Positions 39,563-49,063 of a stretch of 64,000 bases of DNA are shown here, piece after piece (position 1 is the first letter of the stretch; each line of letters opens with the position of its first letter). Made by a program: the position numbers and the translations under genes. Source of the stretch: Hyphomicrobiales bacterium. GTDB lineage: Bacteria > Pseudomonadota > Alphaproteobacteria > Rhizobiales > Rhizobiaceae. The stretch lies in the NCBI GenBank assembly GCA_900467745.1, contig UBQW01000017.1:22122-86121 (forward strand), in the 5' to 3' direction. The notes under the pieces were generated by a model, which was given only the letters and a program-made list of their open reading frames with translations, ran no database searches and was not told the DNA's origin.

Positions 39563-39591
39563 AAGCTATGAAGAAGCACCGGGACTGTCAA
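39563..39591 (-). promoter_or_regulatory. Sigma-70 promoter of the importer operon
   Basis: Minus strand: TTGACA (39591-39586), 17-bp spacer, TAGCTT (39568-39563). The candidate operator follows immediately downstream. Confidence 0.75.
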
Positions 39592-39684
39592 GCGACATGT
39601 GGCGGCGGGATCGTCAGGCTTGGTTTTTTACAATCTGTTCATAAACAACTATGAGCGCGAGGTTTAAAGGAAAGGGTAGTAGGG

Positions 39685-40353
39685 ATGGATGGCAGCGGAG
39701 AGAAGAAACCGGCCAAGCGGCGTTCGCAAGAGCGCGTTTTGCAGCGCGATCCCGAGCGAACGCGCGCCGCCATTCTCGAAGCCGCGACCCGGGAGTTCGC
39801 TGAAAACGGCATGGGCGGCGCCCGTGTCGATGCCATCGCCGAGCGTGCCGGCACCAACAAGCGCATGCTCTACCACTACTTCGGCGACAAGGAGCAGCTC
39901 TATCTGCATGTGCTCGAGGAAGCCTATGTCGGCATCCGCACGGCCGAGCGCGAGCTGCATATCGGCGACCGCAGCCCGGAGGAGGGGATCGCAGAGCTCG
40001 CGCTCTTCACCTGGCGTTATTTCCTCAAGCATCCCGAATTCCTGAGCCTGCTCGGGACGGAGAACCTGCATCGCGCCCGCTGGCTGCGGCAGTCGGTGCG
40101 GCTGAAGGAGCTGCATTCGCATCTGATCGTCGAACTGACCGAGGTGCTCGATCGCGGCAAGAAGACGGGCGTCTTCATCGATGCCGCCGATCCGCTGAAC
40201 GTCTATCTGACTATCGCCTCGCTCGGCTATTTCTACATTTCCAACCAGTACACGCTCTCGACCATCTTCGGCCGCGACCTCCAGGAGAAGGGCAATCTCG
40301 ACGCTTGGGAACGCCATATCGTTCACGTCACGCTTGCCTCGATCAAAGCCTGA
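39685..40353 (+). CDS. TetR/AcrR family transcriptional regulator
   Basis: The 222-residue protein has a basic N-terminus, then the TetR helix-turn-helix (RTRAAILEAATREFAENGM, VDAIAERAGTNKRMLYHYFGDKEQLY in order, about 25-75) and an all-helical ligand domain. It lies between two divergent catabolic operons, both with GTTAC palindromes at their promoters. It is therefore the likely local repressor, induced by the imported compound or a metabolite. Confidence 0.9.
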   Translation: MDGSGEKKPAKRRSQERVLQRDPERTRAAILEAATREFAENGMGGARVDAIAERAGTNKRMLYHYFGDKEQLYLHVLEEAYVGIRTAERELHIGDRSPEEGIAELALFTWRYFLKHPEFLSLLGTENLHRARWLRQSVRLKELHSHLIVELTEVLDRGKKTGVFIDAADPLNVYLTIASLGYFYISNQYTLSTIFGRDLQEKGNLDAWERHIVHVTLASIKA

Positions 40354-40376
40354 TCGCTGAAATTTAGCCCCGGCTA

Positions 40377-40422
40377 TTGACAGCGCCGCTTCTCTTCTGC
40401 CATCAAGTAACTGTTTGGTTAC
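40377..40422 (+). promoter_or_regulatory. Promoter and operator of the oxidoreductase/isomerase operon
   Basis: TTGACA (40377-40382) is followed after 17 bases by a weak -10 (CCATCA, 40400-40405), then by GTAACTGTTTGGTTAC (40407-40422). The last is a perfect GTAAC-N6-GTTAC palindrome. The geometry (operator just after -10, 67 bases before the ATG) is the same as at the importer promoter. Confidence 0.68.
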
Positions 40423-40488
40423 TGGCCGGGAGGAGGCGCGCGGCATCGCGCGTCCGGCATTGCAACACGGTTTTGCAGGGAGGCAGAC

Positions 40489-41637
40489 ATGGCACGTCTA
40501 GGAATAATTCTGCACGGCGTAACGGGCCGCATGGGCTACAATCAGCACCTGGTCCGCTCGATATTGGCGATCCGCGATCAGGGTGGCCTGACGCTGAAAT
40601 CGGGCGAGAAGCTCGAGATCGACCTCATCATCGTCGGCCGCAACGCCGCCAAGATGGAGGAGCTGGCGAAGCGCCACGGCATCAAGCGCTGGTCGACCGA
40701 TCTCGACGCGGCCCTCAAAAATCCCGACGACCAGATCTTCTTCGATGCCGGCACCACGCTGATGCGCGCCGAGCTGCTCACGCGTGCGCTCGACGCCGGC
40801 AAGCACGTCTATTGCGAAAAGCCGATCTCGGATGATCTCGAAGTCGCCATCGCGCTCGCCCGCAAGGCGCGCGGCTCGGGTCTCAAGCATGGCGTCGTGC
40901 AGGACAAGCTCTTCTTGCCCGGCCTGCGCAAGCTGGCGCTGCTGCGCGACAGCGGCTTCTTCGGCAAGATCCTCTCCGTGCGCGGCGAGTTCGGTTACTG
41001 GGTCTTCGAGGGTGATTGGGGCGTGCCGGCGCAGCGCCCGTCCTGGAACTACCGCAAGGCCGATGGCGGCGGCATCATTCTCGACATGCTGTGCCACTGG
41101 CGCTACGTGCTCGACAATCTGTTCGGTGAGGTCAAGTCGGTCTCCTGCCTCGGCGCCACCCATATCGGCACCCGCGTCGACGAACAGGGCAAGGCTTATC
41201 ATTGCGACACCGATGACGCCGCCTATGCCACTTTCGAGCTCGAAGGCGGGGCGATCGCCCATATCAATTCGTCCTGGGCGGTGCGCGTGCGCCGCGACGA
41301 CCTCGTCACTTTCCAGGTCGACGGTACCCACGGTTCGGCCGTCGCCGGGCTGACGAAATGCTGGACCCAGCACCGCGTCAATACGCCCAAGCCCGTCTGG
41401 AACCCCGACCAGCCTCAGACCATCGACTTCTACAAGACCTGGGACGAGGTGCCCGACACGCAGGCCTTCGATAATGGCTTCAAGGTGCAGTGGGAGATGT
41501 TCCTGCGCCATGTCGCCGAGGATGCGCCCTGGCTCTATGGTCTCGAGGCCGGCGCCAAGGGCGTACAGCTTGCCGAACTCGGGCTGAAATCCTGGGCCGA
41601 ACGCCGCTGGCTCGATGTGCCCGCGCTGGAGTTCTGA
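40489..41637 (+). CDS. Gfo/Idh/MocA family oxidoreductase (first of divergent operon)
   Basis: The 382-residue protein has a Rossmann N-terminus (GIILHGVTGRMGYNQHLVRS), the catalytic HVYCEKPISDDLEVA, and a C-terminal domain with GGGIILDMLCHWRYVLDNLFG containing the family Asp/His. Its N-terminus is atypical (GVTGRMGYN in place of GxGxxG), seen in a rhizobial subgroup. A GGAGG-like site precedes the ATG. Likely oxidises a sugar carbon to a keto form. Confidence 0.9.
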   Translation: MARLGIILHGVTGRMGYNQHLVRSILAIRDQGGLTLKSGEKLEIDLIIVGRNAAKMEELAKRHGIKRWSTDLDAALKNPDDQIFFDAGTTLMRAELLTRALDAGKHVYCEKPISDDLEVAIALARKARGSGLKHGVVQDKLFLPGLRKLALLRDSGFFGKILSVRGEFGYWVFEGDWGVPAQRPSWNYRKADGGGIILDMLCHWRYVLDNLFGEVKSVSCLGATHIGTRVDEQGKAYHCDTDDAAYATFELEGGAIAHINSSWAVRVRRDDLVTFQVDGTHGSAVAGLTKCWTQHRVNTPKPVWNPDQPQTIDFYKTWDEVPDTQAFDNGFKVQWEMFLRHVAEDAPWLYGLEAGAKGVQLAELGLKSWAERRWLDVPALEF

Positions 41638-41640
41638 GCC

Positions 41641-41721
41641 ATGCCTGATATAGCGCGCTATGTACCCATGGTGACCGCGCCTGTTGCCCCGCATGAAAGC
41701 GGGGCCTGGCAAACATGGTAG
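41641..41721 (+). other. 26-codon ORF between two catabolic genes, possible remnant
   Basis: ATG at 41641 opens a 26-residue frame (MPDIARYVPMVTAPVAPHES, then GAWQTW) that ends at TAG, overlapping the start of the next gene. In related rhizobia I recall a dihydrodipicolinate-synthase-like gene at this place; this may be a leftover of it or a spacer. No clear evidence for translation. Confidence 0.25.
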
Positions 41722-42542
41722 ACGATCTCTCCATCAACCTCGCGACCATTCGCGAACAATGTGGCTTCGCCGAAGCGGTCGATCTCTGCCTGAAACACGG
41801 CATCACCTCGATCGCCCCCTGGCGCGATCAGGTCGCCAAGGTGGGGCTCGACGAGGCGGTGCGCATCGTCCGCCAAAACGGCATCAAGCTCACCGGCCTT
41901 TGCCGCGGCGGTTTCTTTCCGGCAGCCACGGCGGCGGACCGCCAATCGGCGATCGACGACAACAAGCGCGCCGTCGATGAGGCCGCCGCTCTGGGCGCCG
42001 ATTGCCTCGTGCTTGTGGTCGGCGGGCTCGCCGGCGGCTCGAAGAATATCGATGAAGCGCGCAACATGGTGGCGGACGGCATCGCCGCCACGCTGCCGCA
42101 TGCCCGTGCGAGCGGCGTGCCGCTGGCGATCGAGCCGCTGCATCCCATGTATGCGGCCGACCGCTCCTGCGTGAACACGCTCGGCCAGGCGCTCGACATG
42201 TGCGAGACGCTGGGCGAGGGGGTGGGCGTTGCGATCGACGTCTACCATGTCTGGTGGGACCCCGATCTGGCACGCCAGATCGCCCGCGCGGGTCAGATGA
42301 AGCGCATTCTCGCGCATCACATCTGCGATTGGCTGGTGCCGACGCGGGACATGCTGACCGACCGCGGCATGATGGGCGATGGTGTCATCGACCTGAAGGG
42401 CATAAGGCGGATGGTGGAGGGCGCAGGTTTTCATGGCGCTCAGGAGGTCGAGATATTCTCGGCGGAGAACTGGTGGAAACGCCCGGCCGACGAGGTGATC
42501 CGCACCTGCGTCGAGCGCTTCCACGACTGCTGCCGGATCTGA
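41715..42542 (+). CDS. Sugar phosphate isomerase/epimerase family TIM-barrel protein
   Basis: The 275-residue protein has the xylose-isomerase-like barrel with metal ligands in the usual places: AIEPLHPMY (Glu), GVAIDVYHVWWDP (Asp, His), AHHICDW (His) and QEVEIFS (Glu). Related proteins act as sugar or inosose isomerases and as lyases or deglycosidases on 3-keto sugars. Its neighbours are NAD-dependent sugar oxidoreductases, which fits oxidation followed by isomerisation or cleavage. Confidence 0.87.
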   Translation: MVDDLSINLATIREQCGFAEAVDLCLKHGITSIAPWRDQVAKVGLDEAVRIVRQNGIKLTGLCRGGFFPAATAADRQSAIDDNKRAVDEAAALGADCLVLVVGGLAGGSKNIDEARNMVADGIAATLPHARASGVPLAIEPLHPMYAADRSCVNTLGQALDMCETLGEGVGVAIDVYHVWWDPDLARQIARAGQMKRILAHHICDWLVPTRDMLTDRGMMGDGVIDLKGIRRMVEGAGFHGAQEVEIFSAENWWKRPADEVIRTCVERFHDCCRI

Positions 42543-42605
42543 CCTGACAAGGGCCAGGGGCAAAACAATACTTTCGTTTCCGCACGCATGAAGGAGGATC
42601 ATTCG

Positions 42606-43880
<1,275 letters not shown>

Positions 43881-43943
43881 GGAAAACCGGCCGACGAAGG
43901 GCTTGCTGACTGCCGTCGGCGGATCGCCGGCGCTCGCGTCTCC

Positions 43944-44681
43944 TCAGGCGCTGGCGGCGACCGGTTCTTTCGCGGTCGCAACCTCGATCATCGCAACCCA
44001 GTTGCGCGCGATCGCAAGGCCGCTGGCATCGGCCGCAGCACCATCCACGGGAGCGAGATCGGGGTGGCGCTTCAGCCAGCCGGGCTCCATGCGCTCGATC
44101 GTCGCCTCGAAGCCCGTCGTCCACCCCTCGACCACCGCGCGGCTGGCCTCGAAATGAAACTGCGTGCCATAAGTCGCGCGACCAAGCCGGAAGGCCTGGT
44201 TGCGCACGAGCGGGCTGGTCGCCAGCAGGCAGGCGCCCTCAGGCAACGTGAACGTATCGCTGTGCCACTCGAAGGTGGTGAAATCGGCATCGAGACCCGA
44301 AAGCAGCGGATCGGCCTTGCCCTCGTCCGTCATCTCGACGGGTTTCCAGCCGAACTCCAGCTGCCGGCCAAGATGGTTTTCCGCGCCATAGGCGCGCGCC
44401 AGGATCTGCGATCCCAGGCAGATGCCCATCACCGCCTTGCCCGCTTCGCAAAAGCGCTGCATCAGCCGCGCCAGCGCGGGCAGGTAGGGATAGTTCGCGT
44501 CGTCGAGCGCATCCTGCTCCCCGCCCAGCACGACAATCGCGTCATGCTCGAAGATGCTCTGCGGCAGCCGGCCGTCGAGATAGGGCTGGTAGATGTCGAG
44601 CGCGGCATTGGCTTCGGCAAGCGCGATGCCGAGCGAACCCAGCGACGTGTTCTTCATGTTCTCGATGATGGCAACCCGCAT
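43944..44681 (-). CDS. Class I glutamine amidotransferase-like protein
   Basis: The 245-residue protein has the GATase1 triad region: AVMGICLGSQILARAYG with nucleophile Cys, and TYGTQFHFEAS with the catalytic His followed by Glu. It resembles stand-alone GMP-synthase-like amidotransferases of unknown acceptor, often linked to polyamine or gamma-glutamyl metabolism. The ATG at 44681 is preferred since AGGAG lies 6 bases before it, within a tandem ATGCCGATG. Confidence 0.87.
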   Translation of the reverse strand: MRVAIIENMKNTSLGSLGIALAEANAALDIYQPYLDGRLPQSIFEHDAIVVLGGEQDALDDANYPYLPALARLMQRFCEAGKAVMGICLGSQILARAYGAENHLGRQLEFGWKPVEMTDEGKADPLLSGLDADFTTFEWHSDTFTLPEGACLLATSPLVRNQAFRLGRATYGTQFHFEASRAVVEGWTTGFEATIERMEPGWLKRHPDLAPVDGAAADASGLAIARNWVAMIEVATAKEPVAASA

Positions 44682-44820
44682 CGGCATCTCCTGTCTTCCT
44701 TTGAGCGACAGGAAGAACACCAAGCCATCGTGCATTGCAATATCCGTTGCGCGCCACCCGGCCACTTCGTAAGCTCGGCGCAACTAAAACGACATGCTTG
44801 AAGCCCGACGGAAAGCCCCC

Positions 44821-45117
44821 ATGACCGAGAAAAAAGCCCGCGTGACCATTCTCTACTGCACCCAGTGCAACTGGCTGCTGCGCGCCGGCTGGATGGCGCA
44901 GGAACTGCTGCAGACCTTCACCGACAGCCTCGGTGAAGTGGCGCTCATCCCCGGCACCGGCGGCAATTTCGAGATCCGCGTCGATGGTGAGCTGATATGG
45001 GAGCGCAAGCGCGACGGCGGCTTTCCCGGCCCCAAGGAGCTGAAGCAGCGCATCCGCGATATCATCGACCCCGACCGCGACCTCGGCCACACCGACCGGG
45101 CGTCGAAGGAAAGCTAG
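44821..45117 (+). CDS. SelT/SelW/SelH-like Rdx family protein
   Basis: The 98-residue protein has the thioredoxin-like Rdx fold: VTILYCTQCNWLLRAGWMAQELL with redox C-x2-C, and GTGGNFEIRVDGELIWERKRDGGFPGPKELKQRIRD in sequence. Here Cys stands where eukaryotic relatives have Sec. Probably a small cytosolic redox protein; partner unknown. An upstream ATG at 44794 is an alternative start. Confidence 0.9.
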   Translation: MTEKKARVTILYCTQCNWLLRAGWMAQELLQTFTDSLGEVALIPGTGGNFEIRVDGELIWERKRDGGFPGPKELKQRIRDIIDPDRDLGHTDRASKES

Positions 45118-45149
45118 GCCGAGTCGCGCCCTACAGGTTCAGTTCGCTG

Positions 45150-45608
45150 CTAGTCGTAAGGCGAGTTGCAGGTCTTGTAGATTCCCTCATAGGTCACGAA
45201 GCGATCCGTCCTGGGATTGTAGCTGCGATATTGATTGCGGCACCAATCGACATGGAAGTTGCGATCGGTCGTGTTCGGCCGCGCGGTCCGCGTCTGTGGC
45301 TGCGATGGCCGGTAGCGCGTCGGCGGCTGCGGGTTGTAGTATTGCGGCGCCGGGCCCATTTCGCGCGGGCGATAATAGGTGGGTCCCGTCGCCGTCGGCG
45401 GCCGGTAGTTCGGCTGTATGTAGGATGGCGTGAACGATTGCGTCTTGCCGAAGGTGAAGCAGCCGCGAAAATCGCACATGGTCTGCACGCGGATGATATC
45501 GCGATTGCCGATATTTTCGGGAGCAGGCGCCATCGGCATGGCCGAAACCTGGCTGAACGGCATGACGGATAGAATCACAACAACCGGAAATTTCTGAAAA
45601 ACGCGCAT
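45150..45608 (-). CDS. BA14K-like secreted protein
   Basis: The 152-residue protein has a signal peptide (VFQKFPVVVILSVMPFSQVSA), a Pro/Tyr/Arg/Thr-rich middle, and a C-terminal motif WCRNQYRSYNPRTDRFVTYEG ending in YKTC. This matches the BA14K signature of alphaproteobacterial envelope proteins (Cys-x-RYRSYDP...GYDG...Cys). BA14K of Brucella is immunoreactive and lectin-like; a role here is unknown. A further Cys pair (CDFRGC) lies near residue 45. Confidence 0.75.
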   Translation of the reverse strand: MRVFQKFPVVVILSVMPFSQVSAMPMAPAPENIGNRDIIRVQTMCDFRGCFTFGKTQSFTPSYIQPNYRPPTATGPTYYRPREMGPAPQYYNPQPPTRYRPSQPQTRTARPNTTDRNFHVDWCRNQYRSYNPRTDRFVTYEGIYKTCNSPYD

Positions 45609-45753
45609 CGCACCATCCTTTTCCTTGAATGACATATAGTGCGCTCAAGCTTTCTTGGCATCGCCCGAAATCCCCCAACGCCCAAAAACCCACCTTTCCC
45701 GGCCTTCGCCTTAGACTTTTTTGCGTGGTGTCAGAAAAACTTCAAAAACCCTG

Positions 45754-45782
45754 TTGACACCAACGGGCCACCCCCGTACATG
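45754..45782 (+). promoter_or_regulatory. Promoter of tRNA-Leu
   Basis: TTGACA (45754-45759), 17-bp spacer, TACATG (45777-45782), with the mature tRNA 5' end 11 bases further. Confidence 0.75.
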
Positions 45783-45792
45783 GCTCTCCGTC

Positions 45793-45879
45793 GCCCAGAT
45801 GGCGGAATTGGTAGACGCGCCAGCTTCAGGTGCTGGTACCCGAAAGGGTGTGGAGGTTCGAGTCCTCTTCTGGGCACCA
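45793..45879 (+). tRNA. tRNA-Leu (anticodon CAG)
   Basis: The 87-nt class II tRNA has encoded CCA, acceptor GCCCAGA/TCTGGGC, anticodon stem-loop CCAGC-TTCAGGT-GCTGG (anticodon CAG), a long variable arm (TACCCGAAAGGGTGT) and T-loop GTTCGAGTC. It reads CUG leucine codons. Confidence 0.97.
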
Positions 45880-46140
45880 TTCCATTTTTGAGAAACATAG
45901 ATTTCTCAACTATTTCAAGACTTAGCAGATATCTTCGATACGCTTTCCGGTTCACCGGAAGCCCTCACGGGGCTTGTCTTCATTTGCATTAGACTTATTG
46001 AATCCGGGCCTTTGCATTGTCGTGCCGGATACCAACGGCAATCCGAGTCATTCTAAACTGAAGCGAATTTAAGCGGGCTCTTCGTATGCCTGACGGATAG
46101 TCGATTATCTTGAAAATGATAACCCAATGGGGTACATTTC
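45880..46140. other. Non-coding stretch after tRNA-Leu
   Basis: It contains two hairpins, TTGAGAAA/TTTCTCAA (45888-45895, 45902-45909) and TTCCGG/CCGGAA (45945-45950, 45955-45960), and just before the toxin gene ACCC-AATG-GGGT (46122-46133), a possible operator. I see no integrase remnant and no repeat of the tRNA end. Confidence 0.4.
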
Positions 46141-46479
46141 ATGCTGACTGTTGCAGAGACTCCGACATTCACCCGACAAGCCGAGAAATTGTTCAGCGAG
46201 GAAGAGAAGCGGGAGCTGATAGACTTTCTCGCGGAAAATCCTCTTGCCGGAGATGAAATTCCGGGCACGGGCGGCGTTCGCAAGCTGCGCTTTGCAGCGT
46301 CTGGACGAGGAAAACGAGGCGGCGCACGGATCATCTACTACTATCTCGATGAAACGATGCCGCTTTATGCTCTGCTTGCCTACGCGAAGAACGCCAAGAC
46401 CGACATGACGCCGGACGAAAAACGGATTGTTTCCGCCTTGGCCTCGGCTCTCAAGGCAGCCGCGCGGCAAACGAAATGA
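46141..46479 (+). CDS. HigB/RelE-type toxin of a type II toxin-antitoxin pair
   Basis: The 112-residue basic protein has the RelE-superfamily pattern: ETPTFTRQAEKLFSEEEKREL, then NPLAGDEIPGTGGVRKLRFA, KRGGARIIYYYLDETMPLYALLAYAKN and a Lys/Arg-rich end. It probably cuts mRNA on the ribosome. The toxin gene precedes the antitoxin, as in higBA, and its TGA overlaps an in-frame ATG of the partner frame. Confidence 0.9.
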   Translation: MLTVAETPTFTRQAEKLFSEEEKRELIDFLAENPLAGDEIPGTGGVRKLRFAASGRGKRGGARIIYYYLDETMPLYALLAYAKNAKTDMTPDEKRIVSALASALKAAARQTK

Positions 46480-46493
46480 CGGAGATCAGACAA

Positions 46494-46781
46494 ATGACAG
46501 ATTTCGCAGACGATCTTATCCAGTCTCTTGGAGAGGCTATCGCCCATGCAAAGGGTGACGGTCCAGCTGTCGTTCACGCTCCTCTTAATCCCCGCGAGGT
46601 GCGTGACAGGGTAAAGCTCACCCAGGCGCAGATGGCGCCGCTGATGGGCATGAGCCTCTCCGGCTACCGCAAGTGGGAGCAAGGCCAGCGTCGCATCAGT
46701 GGCCCAGCTGCGGCGTTGTTGAGGGTAATTGAAAAGGAACCGGATGCCGTGCGCAGGGCTCTGGCGGGTGGTGCGCGCTGA
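46494..46781 (+). CDS. HigA-type HTH antitoxin
   Basis: The 95-residue protein has an N-terminal segment MTDFADDLIQSLGEAIAHAKG and a C-terminal XRE-type helix-turn-helix (REVRDRVKLTQAQMAPLMGM, SGYRKWEQGQRRISGPAAALL). It should bind the toxin and repress the promoter. ATG at 46494 has GGAG 9 bases upstream; an ATG at 46476 would overlap the toxin stop by 4 bases. Confidence 0.88.
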   Translation: MTDFADDLIQSLGEAIAHAKGDGPAVVHAPLNPREVRDRVKLTQAQMAPLMGMSLSGYRKWEQGQRRISGPAAALLRVIEKEPDAVRRALAGGAR

Positions 46782-47000
46782 GCCAGCGTCCATTTGTTAC
46801 TGCCTCATCGCAAGTGCCGACGCGACTATTTCCATCTCTGACCGCAGAGGCATGTTTTCATGCAACTCTGCCAAGTATTATCGATCGATCGATCCCTTAG
46901 ATAAGCCCCAATCTCTTTCCATCCTCTTCGAATGATGTTTAGGTCACTCCGCTGGGAGGCGACGATATTCATCGATAGTATTCGAGGGACCGGGTGCTGC
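46782..47000. other. Non-coding stretch after the toxin-antitoxin pair
   Basis: 219 bp with ATCGATCGATCGAT near 46880 and no gene I can support. Confidence 0.3.
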
Positions 47001-47216
47001 ATGACGAACGTGACGTCTTCTTCCGACAATGGCCGCCGCATCACGCTGAGGGTCGATCTGACGGGCGTGCTTGCCTGCCTGCTGATGGCCGTCATCATTG
47101 GCTGTGCCGTCATGAGCTATGGCACAAGACATCGGATCGACGACGTGGCACAGCCGGTCGGGCCGAAGGCGACGCAGCAGCAGTCGGTCGATGGCGATGT
47201 CGCCAATGGTGGCTAG
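47001..47216 (+). CDS. Small single-pass membrane protein, hypothetical
   Basis: A 71-residue reading has one strong transmembrane helix (GVLACLLMAVIIGCAVMSYG, about 25-44) between a polar N-terminus and a hydrophilic tail. An upstream start at 46932 is possible. It converges with the NrsF gene. No family recognised; the codon pattern is consistent with coding but not conclusive. Confidence 0.45.
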   Translation: MTNVTSSSDNGRRITLRVDLTGVLACLLMAVIIGCAVMSYGTRHRIDDVAQPVGPKATQQQSVDGDVANGG

Positions 47217-47258
47217 CAGTCCCGCATGCAGGGTGGCCGTTCGGGCCGCGCTTGATCA

Positions 47259-47897
47259 TCACCATCTGAGATAACGACGGCCGAGGGCCGCGCCGATGGC
47301 GGTCACGAGCGCAATCGCGATCGTGTACCACGTGGCGACGAAGAGCGGGCTGTCGTCGACGCAATGCCAGGCGTAGAGCGCTGACGCGATCGCGCTGGCG
47401 GCAAGCCCGGCTGCAGCGCCCGCAAGCGCCGGCCGACGCGGCGCACCGGCGCGAAGCGCTAGGATGAAGCCTAAAAGCGGCGCGATCGACAGAAGCGGGA
47501 TGAGCGCCAGGCAATAGGCCGCATTGTGCCCCATCATCTGCGGTTCCCAAAGCTCTCGCGGCAGCACCTGGAGCTCGATCAGGACGGCAGCCGCAAGCAC
47601 GCCTGTCGGCGCCAGAAGCGCCCAGACGCTAGCGCTGACGGGAACGTCAGGGCGACCGATGCGAAACACGATCGTCGATGCGAGAACGGCGAGCACGAGC
47701 ATCAGGCTCACCTTGAAGAGCACGCGGGTGGTCCCCATCATGCTTGCGATGTCGTGGCGGATGCCGATCGCGAATACCAGGATAAGCGCCGAAACGACGA
47801 CGCTTGAAACGAGCGCCGTCTTCAGCGCGCGCCCCAGCCGCATCCGGACAGGCGCGTCCTCGGTCAACAGGCTGATCAGCTCATTCGTCTTCAACAC
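47259..47897 (-). CDS. NrsF-type (DUF1109) anti-sigma factor
   Basis: The 212-residue membrane protein has a short cytosolic N-terminus (LKTNELISLLTEDAPVRMRLG) and six helices. This matches DUF1109/NrsF, the membrane-bound inhibitor of SigF in Caulobacter. GTG at 47897 overlaps the sigma gene by 17 bases, so the two are co-translated. Conserved Cys (AYCLAL, WHCVDDSP) lie in or near the periplasmic side and could sense metals or oxidants, as proposed for this family. Confidence 0.88.
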   Translation of the reverse strand: MLKTNELISLLTEDAPVRMRLGRALKTALVSSVVVSALILVFAIGIRHDIASMMGTTRVLFKVSLMLVLAVLASTIVFRIGRPDVPVSASVWALLAPTGVLAAAVLIELQVLPRELWEPQMMGHNAAYCLALIPLLSIAPLLGFILALRAGAPRRPALAGAAAGLAASAIASALYAWHCVDDSPLFVATWYTIAIALVTAIGAALGRRYLRW

Positions 47898-48468
47898 GTC
47901 CACTCCGATCGTCCGTCTCGCCGCGATAAAAGGCGGCAAGTTTCTTCAGCGCCCGGTGCAGCGAAACGCGCACCGCACCCTCGCTCATCTTCAACCGCTC
48001 CGCCGTTTCCCGTATCCCCGCGCCGCCGATCGAGATCGAACGAACGATGTCGCGCTGCGGATCCTTCAGCCGTTCCAGGAGGTGGATCGCGTCGAGCCGG
48101 TCCATCGCATCGGCTGCCTCGTCGTCGCTAGCCACCGTTTCCATCACATCCTCGATCGGCACGCTCACATGCCGTCCGCGCCGGCGCAGGCTGTCGATCA
48201 GCTTGTTGCGCACGATTGCCGACAGCCACGGGCCGATCGGCCGCGCCGGATCCCAGGTGCCGCGCTTCAGATGCACGGCGAGCAGCACTTCCTGCACCAC
48301 GTCTTCCGCCTCGCTCGCCGGCGCGCCGAACTGCTCGCAACGCCGCCGCGCCATGGCGCGCAGATGCGGCGTTACCGCCAGAAGAAAACGCTGATAGGCC
48401 TGCGCGTCGCCATCGAGCGCCCGCCGCATCCAGTCTGCCCATTCCTCTTCACGCGCCGAATAATTCAC
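47881..48468 (-). CDS. ECF sigma factor, SigF-like (ECF16-type)
   Basis: The 195-residue protein has region 2 (RFLLAVTPHLRAMARRRC, EDVVQEVLLAVHLKRGTWDP, PWLSAIVRNKLIDSLRRRGR) and region 4 (DIVRSISIGGAGIRETAERL, SEGAVRVSLHRALKKLAAFY). Pairing with NrsF places it in the SigF group that controls sulfoxide-repair or metal-stress genes in Caulobacter. GTG start. Its targets are not visible in the window. Confidence 0.92.
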   Translation of the reverse strand: MNYSAREEEWADWMRRALDGDAQAYQRFLLAVTPHLRAMARRRCEQFGAPASEAEDVVQEVLLAVHLKRGTWDPARPIGPWLSAIVRNKLIDSLRRRGRHVSVPIEDVMETVASDDEAADAMDRLDAIHLLERLKDPQRDIVRSISIGGAGIRETAERLKMSEGAVRVSLHRALKKLAAFYRGETDDRSGRVEDE

Positions 48469-48482
48469 CCGACATCATCCTC

Positions 48483-48508
48483 TACGAACGGGCACATGCA
48501 GTTGTTAC
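48483..48508 (-). promoter_or_regulatory. Possible ECF-type promoter upstream of the sigma gene
   Basis: Minus strand GTAACA (48508-48503), 16-bp spacer, CGTA (48486-48483) resembles ECF promoters. It would allow autoregulation, but leaves a leader of only about 10 bases before the GTG start, so either the start is further in or the match is chance. Confidence 0.35.
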
Positions 48509-48606
48509 CGGACCTTGGAAATATTTCGCCGACCTCGCAAGGCCGCATCGCTTAAAAAGCGTCGCGGGCGCGAGCTGAAACCTGATGAGGAGGGGAAAAG
48601 GCCCGC

Positions 48607-48948
48607 TTAGCGGACGGGCTGGTAATGGCCGCGCAGCGGCACCTGGCTGCCGGTGGAAATCACGCCGTCGCGATCGCACACATAGACCGTCATCGGCATG
48701 CCGCCGGATCGGAAGATCTCATCGTAACGCCGGCGCACGAATTGCGTCTCGGTGCGGCAGGTCAGTTTCGGCTCCAGCGACGGGTCGGTCGGCGCCTTGA
48801 CGCCGGGCAGGTTAGGATAGGGATAGGCCGATTGCACCCGGCCCTGGCCTGCGCGGCCCCAGTCGGTCGAAAACGCCGGCGCGGGGAGAACGCCGCTAGA
48901 CAGCGTCAGCGCCACGAGAACGATTTTTTCGAAATTACCAAGCCGCAT
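48607..48948 (-). CDS. Small secreted hypothetical protein
   Basis: The 113-residue protein has a signal peptide (FEKIVLVALTLSSGVLPAPAFS) and a mature part with PYPNLPGVKAPTDPSL, two Cys (LTCRTET, VYVCDRDG) that may form a disulfide, and YDEIFRSGGMPMTVYVC. Ribosome site GGAGGG is good. It follows the polysaccharide genes on the same strand but after a 115-bp gap. Family not recognised. Confidence 0.65.
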   Translation of the reverse strand: MRLGNFEKIVLVALTLSSGVLPAPAFSTDWGRAGQGRVQSAYPYPNLPGVKAPTDPSLEPKLTCRTETQFVRRRYDEIFRSGGMPMTVYVCDRDGVISTGSQVPLRGHYQPVR

Positions 48949-49063
48949 CAATTCCCTCCGGCCGTTTGCCGGTCTCTCTATCAATGCCCTGGATGTAAGC
49001 ATGCCACTCTAACGCATCAAGCGGAAGCACGCGCCGCTCCCGCAAACGTGACCCCATGCGAGC

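Noticed and set aside
46870..46895. ATCGATCGATCGAT run as a repeat element
   Set aside because: Only a few tetranucleotide units; likely chance.
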